A stretch of 64,000 nucleotides of DNA from Cytobacillus sp. NCCP-133 (GCF_026011715.1 NZ_BRVM01000001.1:707232-771231), one strand, 5' to 3'. Counted from the stretch's first letter, positions 52,635 through 63,706 are shown. Program-made: numbers and translations. The notes: generated from the letters alone by a model not told the origin.

Positions 52635-55037
52635 TCATTTCAACGCCGAAGGCTTGATTTTCCAAATACCACGTGCATATTCACTGATTGTGCGGTCACT
52701 TGAAAAATAGCCTGAGCCGGCAATATTCATTAAACTCATTTTCAGCCAGCGCTCACGATCTTCATATGCTTTGCCAGCCTCTTTCTGAATGTTTACATAC
52801 GACGAAAAATCCCTTAAAACAAAATACTGGTCATTTTCCATCAGCAGTGAATCAAAGATTGCCTCAAATTCATCATCTATTTCCGGAAAAAAGCCATGCA
52901 CAAGCTGGTCTGCCACCTGTCGGATGCGTTTATCGTGATGATAATATTCTCTGGAGTTATACCCGCCATTTTGATAGTAGCTTTGCACTTCATCCGCTGT
53001 TAGCCCGAAGATGAAAATATTTTCATCCCCTGCCTTTTCTTTTATCTCAATATTGGCCCCATCCAGCGTCCCCACTGTCAAAGCGCCATTCATCATGAAC
53101 TTCATATTGCCTGTTCCCGAAGCTTCTTTGCTCGCAGTTGAGATTTGCTCGCTAATATCTGCAGCAGGGAAAATTTCCTCTGCAAGGGAAACCCGGTAAT
53201 TTTCCAGGAAGATAACCTTTAGATAGTCTTTTGTCTGCGTGTCTTGGTTTACCTTTTCAGCAACCGTATTGATCAATTTAATTATTTTCTTGGCATAGTA
53301 ATAGCCCGGCGATGCCTTTGCTCCAAAAATAAATGTTCGCGGGTACATCCGGAAATTGGCATCTTCCTTCAGCCTGTTATACAAATGCATCACATGCAGA
53401 ATGTTTAACAGCTGGCGCTTATAAGCATGCAGCCGCTTCACCTGGATATCAAAAATGGAAGACGTATCTACGATGATGCCATTTTGCTCCTGAATCCGCT
53501 TCGCCAGTCTCTCCTTGTTCATTTGTTTAATCTGGTGCAGCTGTTCAAGGAAAACACTATCATTCTTAAAATCTGATAGTTCACGAATCTTTTCAGGATC
53601 CCGAACCCAGCCAGCCCCAATACTTTCGGAAACAAGGCCGGACAAAAGTGGATTTGCTTTTAGGAGCCATCTTCTATGGGTGATTCCATTTGTTTTATTA
53701 TTAAACTTTTCAGGAAAAATCTCAAAAAACTGATTCATTTCCCGCTTCTTTAAAATCTCTGTATGAAGTGCGGCAACCCCATTTACGCTCGAGCTGCCAA
53801 CAAGGGCAAGATGGGCCATCTTAACTTGGTCATGTGCAATGATTGCCATGTCCTCAATCCGCTTCCACTCACCTGGATACTGCTCCCAAAGCTGGCGGCA
53901 GAATCGCTCATTAATTTCGTTCACTATCATATAAATGCGCGGCAGCAGAGGCTGAAAAATTCGGATAGGCCATTTCTCCAATGCCTCTGATAGAGTCGTA
54001 TGGTTGGTATAGGATATCGTGTTAACGGTTATATTCCAGGCTTCTTCCCAGCCTAGACCTTCTTCATCAAGAAGAAGACGCATGAGCTCAGGGATAGCAA
54101 GGACCGGGTGGGTATCATTGATATGAATGCTTACATACTCATGAAAATCTCTTAAGCTATTATGCTGCTTTCGATAGGAACGCACAATTGAGCGGATGCT
54201 AGCCGAAACCAGAAAATACTGCTGCTTTAACCGCAGAATCTTCCCTTCATCATGGGTATCATCCGGATATAAAAATTCAGAAACCGATTCTGTTTCACGT
54301 TTATATTTTAAAATATCATGGTTGACCGGATACGGAGAGGGTTCTGCGTTCCATAGCCTCAAGGTATTGATTGTATCCGTCTTATAGCCAACAACAGGCA
54401 TATCGTAAGGAACGGCCGAGATGGTTTCAGCATCTACATGGCGAAACACAAGACGACCGTTCACTTCTGTGGTCTCGACCTTGCCCCAAAAAGGGACTTC
54501 AATCGCCAGGTCAGCCTTCCTTACCTCCCAAACATGGCCATTCCTTAACCATTGCTCAGGAAGCTCCACCTGATAGCCGTCCACAATTTTTTGCTCGAAT
54601 AATCCATGCTTATAACGAATTCCGCACCCATGACCGGGAAGGTTTAATGAAGCCAGCGAATCCATAAAGCAGGCGGCCAAACGCCCCAGCCCGCCATTTC
54701 CCAGACCTGCATCCGCTTCGATTTCCTCTAAGCGGTTCAGATCAATTCCCAAATCAGCCAGGCCATCCCTGACAACCTGCTCAATTCCCAAGTTTATTAA
54801 ATTATGGTGAAGCAGGCGGCCAAGTAAAAACTCAATGGACAAATAATATACCTGCTTTTCCCGATCAATGCGGTAACGCTCATTCGTGTTGATCCACTCT
54901 GTGCTAACATGTTCTCTGATCATATTTCCAAGCGTAAAATAATGATCCCTTTCAGTGCTTTCGCCAAAACTTTTCCCGCAGGTCATCTCCAGCTTTTTCA
55001 GAAATTCCTCTTTGAATTCATCCCGATCAGAAAACAT
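52635..55037 (-). CDS. glgP: Glycogen phosphorylase
   Basis: An 800-residue GT35 phosphorylase releasing glucose-1-phosphate from glycogen. The pyridoxal-phosphate lysine lies in [20 protein letters not shown] near residue 645. Upstream [15 protein letters not shown] and [14 protein letters not shown] are conserved. I set the start at the ATG at 55037 ([12 protein letters not shown]) with AAGGAG upstream; the open frame extends ten codons further into glgA. It overlaps the glgA end by 11 nt and is last in the operon. Confidence 0.95.
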   Translation of the reverse strand: MFSDRDEFKEEFLKKLEMTCGKSFGESTERDHYFTLGNMIREHVSTEWINTNERYRIDREKQVYYLSIEFLLGRLLHHNLINLGIEQVVRDGLADLGIDLNRLEEIEADAGLGNGGLGRLAACFMDSLASLNLPGHGCGIRYKHGLFEQKIVDGYQVELPEQWLRNGHVWEVRKADLAIEVPFWGKVETTEVNGRLVFRHVDAETISAVPYDMPVVGYKTDTINTLRLWNAEPSPYPVNHDILKYKRETESVSEFLYPDDTHDEGKILRLKQQYFLVSASIRSIVRSYRKQHNSLRDFHEYVSIHINDTHPVLAIPELMRLLLDEEGLGWEEAWNITVNTISYTNHTTLSEALEKWPIRIFQPLLPRIYMIVNEINERFCRQLWEQYPGEWKRIEDMAIIAHDQVKMAHLALVGSSSVNGVAALHTEILKKREMNQFFEIFPEKFNNKTNGITHRRWLLKANPLLSGLVSESIGAGWVRDPEKIRELSDFKNDSVFLEQLHQIKQMNKERLAKRIQEQNGIIVDTSSIFDIQVKRLHAYKRQLLNILHVMHLYNRLKEDANFRMYPRTFIFGAKASPGYYYAKKIIKLINTVAEKVNQDTQTKDYLKVIFLENYRVSLAEEIFPAADISEQISTASKEASGTGNMKFMMNGALTVGTLDGANIEIKEKAGDENIFIFGLTADEVQSYYQNGGYNSREYYHHDKRIRQVADQLVHGFFPEIDDEFEAIFDSLLMENDQYFVLRDFSSYVNIQKEAGKAYEDRERWLKMSLMNIAGSGYFSSDRTISEYARGIWKIKPSALK

Positions 55038-56478
55038 GGCTTTCACTCCTTGAGACAAGGCCTGCATAAAGCTGATTGTATTTAAACGCAGATTGCGCCC
55101 AGCTATTATCCATGCTCACTGCATTTTTCACAATTTGCTCCCACACCTCGCTGTTACGATAAAATCCAATTGACCTCTGGATCGTGTACAGCATATCATG
55201 GGCGTTAAAGTTGCTGAATGAAAAACCGTTTCCTTCTTTTGTGTATTCATTAAAAGAATGTACTGTATCATTTAAGCCGCCTGTTTCTCTTACAATTGGA
55301 ATCGATCCATATCTCATCGCAATCATCTGTCCCAATCCGCACGGCTCAAATTGAGAAGGCATGAGGAAAAGATCGGATCCTGCGTAGAATTCATGAGCAA
55401 GCCCCTCATCAAATCCAATATACGCTTTGCACTTATTAGGATACCTGGCTTCCATTTCTCTAAAAAACTGCTCAAATTCAGGGTCCCCCGTTCCAAGAAC
55501 AAGAACTTGAACATTATCCTGCATAAGTTCTCGGAAAACACACTTAACAAGATCAAGTCCCTTTTGCTTCGTCAGCCTCGTGACCATGGCAATCAGCGGG
55601 ACATCTTCTTTTACTGGCAGACAGAATTTTTCCTGAAGCTGCTTTTTATTTGCTTTCTTATTCTGCAATGTCACAACAGAAAACTTTTTAAAAATAAATG
55701 GATCCTTCTCTGGATTATAAAATTCTTCATCAATTCCATTTAATATTCCCTCTAGATCGGATGTCCTGCGTCTAAGCAAATCATGAAGCCTTTCCCCGTA
55801 ATATTCCGTTTGAATTTCGTCCTTATAAGTTGGGCTGACCGTTGTTATTTTATCAGCAGCAACAATCCCGCCTTTCATAAAGTTGATATTTCCAAAGAAC
55901 TCAAGCTTATCGGGATGAAAGTGGGTAGACTCCAGCCCCAGCAAATCCCCTAAAGCATCCCGAGGCATGATTCCCTGAAATTGCAAATTATGAATTGTAA
56001 AGACGGTCCGGATGAATTCATAGCCTTTTTTCGGACGGTATTCAACCCGCAGAAGAAAAGGAATCATTCCAGTATGCCAATCATGGCTATGGATGACATC
56101 CGGATAGAAATCTATATGTTGAAGGGCATCGAGTACGGCTCGATTAAAAAATGCAAATCTTTCCCCATCATCAAAATAGCCGTATAATTTTTCACGGTTA
56201 AAATAGTACTCATTATCAACAAAATAGAATGTAATCCCCTGATATTCCAGCTCTTCAATTCCGCAATACTGGTTTCTCCATCCTACTGCTACTGTAAACT
56301 CGCATTTATGCGACATTTTCTTTTTAAAGTTATCTGAAATGGTACCGTATTTAGGCAGGATAATCCGTACATCTGTGCCCTGCTTAACTAGCTCCTTTGG
56401 AAGGGAACCAGCGACATCAGCCAGGCCGCCGGACTTAATAAATGGAACACATTCAGAAACAGCAAACAATACTTTCAC
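55027..56478 (-). CDS. glgA: Glycogen synthase
   Basis: A 483-residue GT5 starch/glycogen synthase transferring glucose from ADP-glucose. The N-terminal ADP-glucose site [16 protein letters not shown] is at residues 16-31. The catalytic-region motifs [12 protein letters not shown] and, in the C-terminal half, [20 protein letters not shown] and ETGGLNDTV are intact. Its start overlaps the glgD stop by 4 nt (ATGA). Confidence 0.95.
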   Translation of the reverse strand: MKVLFAVSECVPFIKSGGLADVAGSLPKELVKQGTDVRIILPKYGTISDNFKKKMSHKCEFTVAVGWRNQYCGIEELEYQGITFYFVDNEYYFNREKLYGYFDDGERFAFFNRAVLDALQHIDFYPDVIHSHDWHTGMIPFLLRVEYRPKKGYEFIRTVFTIHNLQFQGIMPRDALGDLLGLESTHFHPDKLEFFGNINFMKGGIVAADKITTVSPTYKDEIQTEYYGERLHDLLRRRTSDLEGILNGIDEEFYNPEKDPFIFKKFSVVTLQNKKANKKQLQEKFCLPVKEDVPLIAMVTRLTKQKGLDLVKCVFRELMQDNVQVLVLGTGDPEFEQFFREMEARYPNKCKAYIGFDEGLAHEFYAGSDLFLMPSQFEPCGLGQMIAMRYGSIPIVRETGGLNDTVHSFNEYTKEGNGFSFSNFNAHDMLYTIQRSIGFYRNSEVWEQIVKNAVSMDNSWAQSAFKYNQLYAGLVSRSESHVF

Positions 56479-57503
56479 GAGTTCATCAGCGCTCCTTGTA
56501 CGGTACCTTTTCGGATCACTAAAGGCATTTCAGGTGTACCCTCCATTTTGGTACCGGATTCTACCTTAACATCTTTATCTAAAATAACTGAGTCTAAAAC
56601 ACAGTTCTCTCCAATTTGGGATTTTTGCATAATAATGCAGTTTTTAACTACCGAACCCTTCCCGATTTTGACGCCTCTGGATATAATGCTGTTCTCAACA
56701 ACTCCTTCAATCATGCAGCCATTCGCGATCATGGAATTATGGGCTTTAGCTCCTTTTACATAACGGGTGGGCGGTTCATCTTTCACTTTCGTATAAACTG
56801 GCTGACTGCGTTTAAAGATATTTTTCCATGCCTCCGGTTCCAAAAGGCCCATACTTGCAGCATAATACATTTCAATTGAACCAATCATTACAGCCAGTCC
56901 GGTGTATTCATAATTGCATATGGTGAAGGAGTGGCGGATGTCTGTAACCACATCGTTCATGCAAGTATAGCCCGTTTCATTTCTGCTTTCTATTAAGTTA
57001 ATAAGCAATGAAGTTTTCACAAGGTACATTTCAAGCGATCGCCCATCCTGACGGATAACTGTAAGATCGCAGCCCGTTTTGGTATGCCTTTCAAGAACAG
57101 GCCTGAAATCCATATTGAATACGGTAAAACAATTGGAGATCAGCGCGTATTCCTGCTTGCTCCGATAAAAATAATCCAAATTTGCTGCAAAATGATTAAA
57201 CGAACCAATCCCCTTGCTTGGACTATCCAGCAAAGGGGAAGGGAAAAAGAATAGGCCATCCCTTTTTCTATTCAGATCCCAATTTTTCCCTGATTCCAAA
57301 TGATCCATTAAAGATCGATATTGATACTTCGGAAATATAGCAACACTCTCAATATCTGAATTGACCATATTGGAGAGAACAAAATCGATTAGTCTATAAC
57401 GGCCTGCAAACGGAACAGCTGCGAGCGACCTATGCACTGTCAATTCCTCTAAATCTTCATGGTAGGTTGTTGCATCTATCACACCAAGCATTCTATTCTT
57501 CAT
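56475..57503 (-). CDS. glgD: Glucose-1-phosphate adenylyltransferase subunit GlgD
   Basis: A 342-residue GlgC paralogue and regulatory subunit of ADP-glucose pyrophosphorylase. It keeps the nucleotidyltransferase fold and C-terminal hexapeptide beta-helix ([20 protein letters not shown]), but the N-terminal GGKGSRL signature of GlgC is replaced ([20 protein letters not shown]), as usual for GlgD. It is expected to form a heterotetramer with GlgC. A repeat of about 100 nt separates the two genes. Confidence 0.93.
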   Translation of the reverse strand: MKNRMLGVIDATTYHEDLEELTVHRSLAAVPFAGRYRLIDFVLSNMVNSDIESVAIFPKYQYRSLMDHLESGKNWDLNRKRDGLFFFPSPLLDSPSKGIGSFNHFAANLDYFYRSKQEYALISNCFTVFNMDFRPVLERHTKTGCDLTVIRQDGRSLEMYLVKTSLLINLIESRNETGYTCMNDVVTDIRHSFTICNYEYTGLAVMIGSIEMYYAASMGLLEPEAWKNIFKRSQPVYTKVKDEPPTRYVKGAKAHNSMIANGCMIEGVVENSIISRGVKIGKGSVVKNCIIMQKSQIGENCVLDSVILDKDVKVESGTKMEGTPEMPLVIRKGTVQGALMNS

Positions 57504-57524
57504 GACATTCCCTCCCGTTTATTT

Positions 57525-57630
57525 GGCCAAGCGCCTTTGCGGCATCCAGGCTTTATTTTAATATCAGAATTTATATCCCTTTGAACTTTGAGAACTGTTT
57601 AGCTCCAGGCGCCTTGCGCTTTTCTTATAT
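57525..57630. repeat. Dispersed repeat between glgC and glgD
   Basis: On the minus strand it reads AAGAAAAGCGCAAGGCGCCT then GGAGCTAAACAGT, and ends GCCGCAAAGGCGCTTGGCC. Related to 36776-36925 in inverted orientation relative to that copy. It is located inside an operon. Confidence 0.65.
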
Positions 57631-58772
57631 CAACAAATCCCCTGCAGCATTTCGGGTGTTATTAATGTAATTTCCTCATCCTCTTGTGAAGCACTAATCA
57701 CAAACCCGTCTGGAATTTTGATGCCGCTCGGGACAATAGCTTTCTCAATATAGACATTTTCACCAATCACGGCATCGGGCATGATGACAGATTCACGGAT
57801 GACAGAGCCTCTTCCGACAAATACCCCCTGAAAGAGAACTGATTTTTCAACTTCCCCTTCAATCGTGCAGCCTTCATTTATTAAGGATTCCGCCACTTCT
57901 GCATCAGGTGAAATATATTGTGGCGGATGATTTGGATTAACAGAATAAATGCGCCAGTCATGATCAAATAAATTCAGCTCGCATTCATCATCCAATAAAT
58001 CCATATTCGCTTCCCAAAGGCTTTTGACCGTTCCAACATCCTTCCAGTAGCCATTGAACGGATACGCAAACAGCTTTTTATTTTCATCAAGCATAAGTGG
58101 AATAATATCTTTTCCAAAGTCGTGACTTGATTCAGGATTCCGGTCATCCATTTCAAGATATTCCTTTAAAACAGACCAATTAAAGATATATATTCCCATA
58201 GACGCCAGATTATTTTTTGGCAAAGCCGGTTTTTCATCAAATTCGGCAACCCGCATACCTTCAGCTGTATTCATAATGCCGAATCTGCTAGCCTCAGGCC
58301 AGGGTACTTCTATGACTGAAATGGTAGCATCTGCCCCTTTTTCAATATGGTAATTCAGCATTAGCTCATAATTCATTTTATAGATATGGTCGCCAGATAA
58401 AATCAGGACAAATTCAGGATCGTACTGTTTCAAATAGTTGAGATTCTGGTAAATAGCGCTTGCTGTCCCTGTATACCATTTGACTTCAGAGGATTCGCTG
58501 TAAGGCGGCAGGACTGTAACACCGCCATTTTTTCTGTCCAGATCCCATGCACTTCCAATCCCAATATATGAATTCAGCACAAGCGGCTGATATTGGGTTA
58601 AAACTCCAACGGTATCAATTCCGGAGTTGGTGCAGTTGCTTAATGTAAAATCAATAATCCGGTATTTCCCTCCAAAAGGAACAGCCGGCTTCGCAAGGCT
58701 CTTTGTCAATGAACTAAGCCTGCTCCCTTTCCCTCCTGCTAACAGCATGGCTACACACTTTTTCTTTCCCAT
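57630..58772 (-). CDS. glgC: Glucose-1-phosphate adenylyltransferase GlgC
   Basis: A 380-residue catalytic subunit forming ADP-glucose from glucose-1-phosphate and ATP. The nucleotide signature [20 protein letters not shown] is at residues 11-30. Substrate motifs [12 protein letters not shown] and [15 protein letters not shown] follow (the latter as [10 protein letters not shown]), and the beta-helix at the C-terminus is complete. Its ATG lies 59 nt inside the 3' end of glgB. Confidence 0.95.
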   Translation of the reverse strand: MGKKKCVAMLLAGGKGSRLSSLTKSLAKPAVPFGGKYRIIDFTLSNCTNSGIDTVGVLTQYQPLVLNSYIGIGSAWDLDRKNGGVTVLPPYSESSEVKWYTGTASAIYQNLNYLKQYDPEFVLILSGDHIYKMNYELMLNYHIEKGADATISVIEVPWPEASRFGIMNTAEGMRVAEFDEKPALPKNNLASMGIYIFNWSVLKEYLEMDDRNPESSHDFGKDIIPLMLDENKKLFAYPFNGYWKDVGTVKSLWEANMDLLDDECELNLFDHDWRIYSVNPNHPPQYISPDAEVAESLINEGCTIEGEVEKSVLFQGVFVGRGSVIRESVIMPDAVIGENVYIEKAIVPSGIKIPDGFVISASQEDEEITLITPEMLQGIC

Positions 58773-60660
58773 TTCCCTTTCTCTCCTTCCGATGTTTTAC
58801 TGGGCGTAAAATAGAAATGCCAAATGGCGGAATCGACATATTCAAGCTAAAAGGCTTTCCATGAAATTCCTTCTCGTCTGTCTTAAGCACTTTTTTATTA
58901 ATGCAATTGGAACCTCCAAAGATTTCACGATCGCTACTTAATATTTCACGATAGGATCCTTTCTTGGGAACGCCAATACGATAATCATGATAGAAATCAG
59001 ATGTGAAATTGCAGACAATAACAAGGAAATCTTCCTCGTTTGCCCCTGATCTGATAAAAGAAAAAATGGACTGACTCACATTGTTTACATCAATCCACTC
59101 GAAGCCATCGTGCCTATGATCCATCTCATACAGTGGCTTGGAGCGTTTATAAATCTTAATTAATTCCTTCACAAACTCATTTGTTTTGTTATGCATCTCA
59201 TAGTCAAGCAAATGCCAATCAAGCTGTTCTTTATCCTTCCATTCAGAGAACTGGCCAAGTTCGCTTCCCATAAAAAGCAGCTTCTTTCCAGGGTGGGAAA
59301 ACATATAGCCAAGCAGCAGCCTGAACTGGGCAAATTTCTCCCAATAATCCCCTGGCATCTTATCAAGCAATGACTTTTTTCCATGAACCACTTCATCATG
59401 GGAAAAAGGCAGCACGAAGTTTTCCGTAAAAGCATACAAAAGGGAAAAAGTCATTTTCCCATGAACAGCAGAACGCAGTTCAGGCACTGTTTCCATATAT
59501 GTAAGCACATCATTCATCCAGCCCATATTCCATTTGTAATGAAAGCCAAGCCCGCCATACTGGACCGGTGAAGTTACCTGTGGCCAATCGGTAGAATCTT
59601 CAGCCATCATCAGAAAGGACGAATCGTATTGAGAAACGACTGTATTCAAATTTTGAAGGAAACGGGTTCCAAACCGATTTTCAGTATTTCCATTCCGGTT
59701 AGGCCAATAGATGATATTGGCGACTGCATCAACCCGGAATCCATCAATATGATAATTTTCCATCCAAAAAATTGCATTAGATATTAGAAAGCTTTGCACT
59801 TCATTTTTGCCCAGATCGAAATTGGCTGTTCCCCAAACTCGATTCTCTCTGTCACCCTCCGTTTCATACTCATACAAATACGTTCCGTCAAACTGATAAA
59901 GGCCATGGGCATCTTTGCAGAAATGTCCTGGAACCCAATCTAGAATTACGCCAATTCCATTTTGATGGCACTGATCAATAAAATACATGAGTTCGTGCGG
60001 CGTTCCATATCTGCTTGTTGCGGAGTAATAGCCTGTTCCCTGATAGCCCCAGGAAGCATCGAGCGGGTGCTCAACGACAGGAAGCAGTTCAAGATGAGTA
60101 AAGCCCTGTTCCACAACATAAGGAACCAATTCATCTGCAAGTTCTCTGTAAGAAAGTAAGCTGCCATCTTCTTTCTTTTTCCAAGACCCGAGGTGAACCT
60201 CATAAATAACAGCAGGCTCTGAAAAAGTTTGCTTTTTCTCCTTTTTCTGCTGCCACTTGCTATCGTTCCATTCATAGTTATCCAGTGAATACACAATAGA
60301 TGCCGTTTCAGGCCTGGTCTCCGAATAGAAGCTGTAAGGATCTGCTTTTAATAATACCTTTCCTTCCTTTGTTTTTATTTCATACTTATACAAGGCACCC
60401 TCCATGTTTTCATCCAGATGAATAAACCAGACACCTTCATTATTCACTCTATGTAAGGTATAGCCTTCTCCATTCCAATTGTTAAAATCACCGACTAATC
60501 TGACAATTTTAGCATTTGGTGCCCAAACACAAAAACGGGTATAAACTTTTCCATCTTCCACAACGACATGCGCCCCAAATAGCTGATGGCTTTCAAAAAA
60601 AGTCCCTTCATGGAACAAATGCAGCTGATAATCGGTTGGAAACAAAGTATCCACTAACAT
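58714..60660 (-). CDS. glgB: 1,4-Alpha-glucan branching enzyme
   Basis: A 648-residue GH13 branching enzyme. An N-terminal CBM48 domain (about residues 20-110) precedes the catalytic barrel. Barrel motifs are [15 protein letters not shown] (nucleophile Asp), MAEDSTDWP (acid/base Glu) and the [10 protein letters not shown] region. I set the start at the ATG at 60660 ([13 protein letters not shown]) after GGGGAGAAGG. The C-terminus carries an extra basic tail of about 25 residues that overlaps glgC by 59 nt. First gene of the operon. Confidence 0.95.
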   Translation of the reverse strand: MLVDTLFPTDYQLHLFHEGTFFESHQLFGAHVVVEDGKVYTRFCVWAPNAKIVRLVGDFNNWNGEGYTLHRVNNEGVWFIHLDENMEGALYKYEIKTKEGKVLLKADPYSFYSETRPETASIVYSLDNYEWNDSKWQQKKEKKQTFSEPAVIYEVHLGSWKKKEDGSLLSYRELADELVPYVVEQGFTHLELLPVVEHPLDASWGYQGTGYYSATSRYGTPHELMYFIDQCHQNGIGVILDWVPGHFCKDAHGLYQFDGTYLYEYETEGDRENRVWGTANFDLGKNEVQSFLISNAIFWMENYHIDGFRVDAVANIIYWPNRNGNTENRFGTRFLQNLNTVVSQYDSSFLMMAEDSTDWPQVTSPVQYGGLGFHYKWNMGWMNDVLTYMETVPELRSAVHGKMTFSLLYAFTENFVLPFSHDEVVHGKKSLLDKMPGDYWEKFAQFRLLLGYMFSHPGKKLLFMGSELGQFSEWKDKEQLDWHLLDYEMHNKTNEFVKELIKIYKRSKPLYEMDHRHDGFEWIDVNNVSQSIFSFIRSGANEEDFLVIVCNFTSDFYHDYRIGVPKKGSYREILSSDREIFGGSNCINKKVLKTDEKEFHGKPFSLNMSIPPFGISILRPVKHRKERKGNGKEKVCSHAVSRREREQA

Positions 60661-60885
60661 CCTTCTCCCCACCCAGTCTTCAATTTCTTTTGACTTTCCT
60701 GTTATATTCGAGCAAGGAGGAAAAAATCCTTGTAAAAGTTTTTTTAATTTTATGACAGTAATGTTCAAAAAACGCTAATTAACGGAAGCTTATTCTCTTT
60801 TTCTACAGCCTTCGACATAATTTCCGGTAAGCTTAGACAAAATAAAACAAACTATGCAAACAGAAAATGAAAGGAGAATAATATT

Positions 60886-61083
60886 TTGAGTAAGAAAGAA
60901 GAGGAGTTCTTATTAAATGAGGCAAGTAAAGATCAAATAAAGATCCCTTTATTTGAAACACCAGATGGAAAAATCATGGCAACCGGGGATATGTTCAGGG
61001 GACCATACACCGGGATATCTTCGGAAATAGATTTGAATAACCCTGGGAATAAACTGAGTAAGAAAGATGAGATGTTTGATTAA
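60886..61083 (+). CDS. Small hypothetical protein
   Basis: A 65-residue charged soluble protein (MSKKEEEFLLNEASKDQIKI at the start, KLSKKDEMFD at the end). No family recognised. The TTG at 60886 has a good AAGGAG site. Divergent from glgB, upstream of the tRNA array terminator. Confidence 0.65.
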   Translation: MSKKEEEFLLNEASKDQIKIPLFETPDGKIMATGDMFRGPYTGISSEIDLNNPGNKLSKKDEMFD

Positions 61084-61133
61084 AAGAAAAGAGCAGGAAC
61101 ATAATGCAAGATGAATCAACAATTTTAGATAAC

Positions 61134-61169
61134 AAAAAAGCTGCCAACATAATGTTGACAGCTTTTTTG
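61134..61169 (-). terminator. Terminator of rRNA-tRNA operon
   Basis: On the minus strand an AAAAAGCTGTCAACAT / ATGTTGGCAGCTTTTT stem follows the last tRNA. Confidence 0.85.
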
Positions 61170-61171
61170 TA

Positions 61172-61243
61172 TGACCCCTACGGGATTCGAACCCGTGTTA
61201 CCGCCGTGAAAGGGCGGTGTCTTAACCGCTTGACCAAGGGGCC
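61172..61243 (-). tRNA. tRNA-Glu (TTC)
   Basis: 72 nt with a complete cloverleaf and anticodon loop CTTTCAC, without encoded CCA. Last tRNA of the array. Confidence 0.95.
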
Positions 61244-61247
61244 AATA

Positions 61248-61338
61248 TGGCGGAGAAGGAGGGATTTGAACCCTCGCGCCGGTTGCCCGACCTACACCCT
61301 TAGCAGGGGCGCCTCTTCAGCCACTTGAGTACTTCCCC
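61248..61338 (-). tRNA. tRNA-Ser (GCT)
   Basis: 91 nt including CCA, with the long variable arm of serine tRNAs and anticodon loop CTGCTAA. Discriminator is G. Confidence 0.95.
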
Positions 61339-61343
61339 ATATA

Positions 61344-61418
61344 TGGCTCCGCAGGTAGGATTCGAACCTACGACCGTTCGGTTAACAGCCGAATGCTCTA
61401 CCACTGAGCTACTGCGGA
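61344..61418 (-). tRNA. tRNA-Asn (GTT)
   Basis: 75 nt including CCA, anticodon loop CTGTTAA. Confidence 0.96.
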
Positions 61419-61427
61419 ATAATTAAA

Positions 61428-61504
<77 letters not shown>

Positions 61505-61633
61505 ATTATTGTCTAGCTTCGGCTCCTAGCTTTTCGTCCGCTTCGATCTGTTACTACAAATCCCAAACCAGGATTTGCATGACCATCTCTCCAACGTCTC
61601 TCAAAGCTGGACAGTTGCCTACGCAATTCTTTT
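61505..61633. other. Long tRNA spacer with repeat border
   Basis: 129 nt between tRNA-Gly and tRNA-Ile. The Ile-proximal end has GTCTAGCTTCGGCTCCTAG, similar to the left border of the repeat at 23150-23375. Unlike the next three long spacers I see no duplicated tRNA piece. Confidence 0.5.
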
Positions 61634-61707
61634 TGGAGCGGGTGAAGGGAATCGAACCCTCATCATCAGCTTGGAAGGCTGAGGTTTTACCACTAAACTA
61701 CACCCGC
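61634..61707 (-). tRNA. tRNA-Gly (TCC)
   Basis: 74 nt including CCA, anticodon loop CTTCCAA. Confidence 0.96.
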
Positions 61708-61876
61708 ATTTAGAATGATATTTAAGCTACTGTTTTGATTTCTGCCCTTGCATGCCTCTTCCTCTGAAAGCGAATCCAGGAAGCTGATGCGTCGAGGCAA
61801 CTCGATGTTAATTCATGGATGTTTCGCTCGTGGCTGAGGTTTTACCACTAACTACACCCGCGTTAATTGTTTTAAA
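61708..61876. repeat. Spacer with duplicated tRNA-Gly 5' fragment
   Basis: 169 nt where B. subtilis trnB has tRNA-His. The segment 61832-61861 repeats the first 30 nt or so of the following tRNA-Gly (minus strand GCGGGTGTAGTTAGTGG...), one base shorter. No His-tRNA remnant is visible. Confidence 0.7.
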
Positions 61877-61952
61877 TGGTGGCTCAGGACGGAATCGAAC
61901 CGCCGACACAAGGATTTTCAGTCCTTTGCTCTACCGACTGAGCTACTGAGCC
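61877..61952 (-). tRNA. tRNA-Phe (GAA)
   Basis: 76 nt including CCA, anticodon loop CTGAAAA. Confidence 0.96.
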
Positions 61953-62123
61953 GTATTAAATTAATTACCCTAAAGTTTAATAGCTGTGCTTCAAAGCCCT
62001 GCGTTCTTTGTCGCAGATTTTAAAAGCATGCCATTCGATGATGCTAAAGCTTCGCAGCTGCATTCTTTTAAAATCCTCTACCGACTGAGCTACTGAGCCA
62101 TCTACCTCTTAAATTTTTAAAGA
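61953..62123. repeat. Spacer with duplicated tRNA-Phe 5' fragment
   Basis: 171 nt. The segment 62076-62099 exactly repeats the first 24 nt of tRNA-Phe. Next to it an 11-bp inverted repeat, GATTTTAAAAG (62016-62026) and CTTTTAAAATC (62065-62075), brackets 38 nt. Confidence 0.7.
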
Positions 62124-62200
62124 TGGCGGTCCGGACGGGACTCGAACCCGCGACCTCCTGCGTGACAGGCAGGCATTCTAACCAACTGAACTACCGGACC
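62124..62200 (-). tRNA. tRNA-Asp (GTC)
   Basis: 77 nt including CCA, anticodon loop CTGTCAC. Confidence 0.96.
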
Positions 62201-62203
62201 AGA

Positions 62204-62277
<74 letters not shown>

Positions 62278-62452
62278 ATAGTATTATTTATGTGTTTTTT
62301 AAATGCTCACATCTAGCATCTCATTTCGCAGCATATTCAATGAAGTGCCGCTCCGATTTCAGAAAGATTATTCAAGCAGCAGCTCAATCGTTGCGCTGAA
62401 GTAATTCCTTCGATGCTTATTCGGGCGTGCTCCACCCCTATTATTATAAATA
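62278..62452. repeat. Spacer with short tRNA-fMet 5' fragment
   Basis: 175 nt. TGCTCCACCCC at 62428-62438 repeats part of the 5' arm of tRNA-fMet next to unrelated sequence, the same layout as in the Gly and Phe spacers but shorter. Confidence 0.5.
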
Positions 62453-62545
62453 TGGAGGAGGAAAGGGGATTCGAACCCCTGCGCGGTTTGACCCGCCTGT
62501 CGGTTTTCAAGACCGATCCCTTCAGCCGGACTTGGGTATTCCTCC
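62453..62545 (-). tRNA. tRNA-Ser (TGA)
   Basis: 93 nt including CCA, long variable arm, anticodon loop CTTGAAA. With a 7-bp acceptor stem the discriminator base reads T instead of the G usual in bacterial tRNA-Ser. Confidence 0.94.
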
Positions 62546-62560
62546 GTATATAAGTGAAAA

Positions 62561-62637
62561 TGGTGGACCTTGTAGGACTCGAACCTACGACCGGACGGTT
62601 ATGAGCCGTCTGCTCTAACCAGCTGAGCTAAAGGTCC
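62561..62637 (-). tRNA. tRNA-Ile2 (CAT, lysidine type)
   Basis: 77 nt including CCA, anticodon loop CTCATAA. Its body (GGACCTTTAGCTCAG...) and its place between Met and Ser match the Ile position in trnB. I call it the AUA-reading tRNA-Ile needing TilS, not Met; confirm by sequence comparison. Confidence 0.8.
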
Positions 62638-62653
62638 AGCTTTGGTTTTAAAA

Positions 62654-62730
62654 TGGTAGCGGCGGAGGGGATCGAACCCCCGACCTCACGGGTATGAACC
62701 GTACGCTCTAGCCAGCTGAGCTACACCGCC
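62654..62730 (-). tRNA. Elongator tRNA-Met (CAT)
   Basis: 77 nt including CCA, anticodon loop TTCATAC; G1-C72 pair as expected for the elongator. Confidence 0.92.
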
Positions 62731-62748
62731 AAAATGATAAAATATTTA

Positions 62749-62824
62749 TGGTGGAGCCTAGCGGGATCGAACCGCTGACCTCCTGCGTGCAAAGCAGGCG
62801 CTCTCCCAGCTGAGCTAAGGCCCC
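62749..62824 (-). tRNA. tRNA-Ala (TGC)
   Basis: 76 nt including CCA, anticodon loop TTTGCAC. Confidence 0.96.
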
Positions 62825-62836
62825 ATTTATTTTTAA

Positions 62837-62913
62837 TGGTCGGGAAGACAGGATTCGAACCTGCGACCCCTTGGTCCCAAACCAAGTGCTCTACCAAGCT
62901 GAGCTACTCCCCG
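62837..62913 (-). tRNA. tRNA-Pro (TGG)
   Basis: 77 nt including CCA, anticodon loop TTTGGGA. Confidence 0.96.
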
Positions 62914-62919
62914 TTTGTA

Positions 62920-62996
62920 TGGCGCGCCCGAGAGGAGTCGAACCCCTAACCTTTTGATCCGTAGTCAAACGCTCTATCCAATTGAGCTACGGGCGC
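62920..62996 (-). tRNA. tRNA-Arg (ACG)
   Basis: 77 nt including CCA, anticodon loop CTACGGA; A34 should be edited to inosine. Confidence 0.96.
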
Positions 62997-63005
62997 ATTA
63001 TAAAA

Positions 63006-63094
63006 TGGTGCCGAGGACCGGAATCGAACCGGTACGGTAGTCACCTACCGCAGGATTTTAAGTCCTGTGCGTCTGCCAGTTCCGCCACCCCGGC
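63006..63094 (-). tRNA. tRNA-Leu (TAA)
   Basis: 89 nt including CCA, long variable arm, anticodon loop CTTAAAA. Confidence 0.96.
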
Positions 63095-63101
63095 AATTAA
63101 T

Positions 63102-63176
63102 TGGAGCGGAAGACGGGATTCGAACCCGCGACCCCCACCTTGGCAAGGTGATGTTCTACCACTGAACTACTTCCGC
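63102..63176 (-). tRNA. tRNA-Gly (GCC)
   Basis: 75 nt including CCA, anticodon loop TTGCCAA. Confidence 0.96.
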
Positions 63177-63184
63177 AAATTAAA

Positions 63185-63269
63185 TGGTGCGGGTGAAGGG
63201 AGTCGAACCCCCACGCCTTGCGGCGCCAGATCCTAAGTCTGGTGCGTCTGCCAATTCCGCCACACCCGC
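63185..63269 (-). tRNA. tRNA-Leu (TAG)
   Basis: 85 nt including CCA, long variable arm, anticodon loop CTTAGGA. Confidence 0.96.
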
Positions 63270-63278
63270 ATATTTAAA

Positions 63279-63354
63279 TGGTGAGCCATGAAGGACTCGA
63301 ACCTTCGACCCTCTGATTAAAAGTCAGATGCTCTACCAACTGAGCTAATGGCTC
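63279..63354 (-). tRNA. tRNA-Lys (TTT)
   Basis: 76 nt including CCA, anticodon loop CTTTTAA. Confidence 0.96.
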
Positions 63355-63407
63355 ATAACTTTATGAGTCTTCTAAATCCTGATAAGTGTTCTCGAAGAGA
63401 ATAAAGA

Positions 63408-63483
<76 letters not shown>

Positions 63484-63503
63484 AGCTTGTACAATTTAAT
63501 TAA

Positions 63504-63579
63504 TGGTGGAGGATGACGGGATCGAACCGCCGACCCTCTGCTTGTAAGGCAGATGCTCTCCCAGCTGAGCTAATCCTCC
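63504..63579 (-). tRNA. tRNA-Val (TAC)
   Basis: 76 nt including CCA, anticodon loop CTTACAA. First tRNA after 5S rRNA. Confidence 0.96.
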
Positions 63580-63589
63580 ATTATAACAG

Positions 63590-63706
<117 letters not shown>

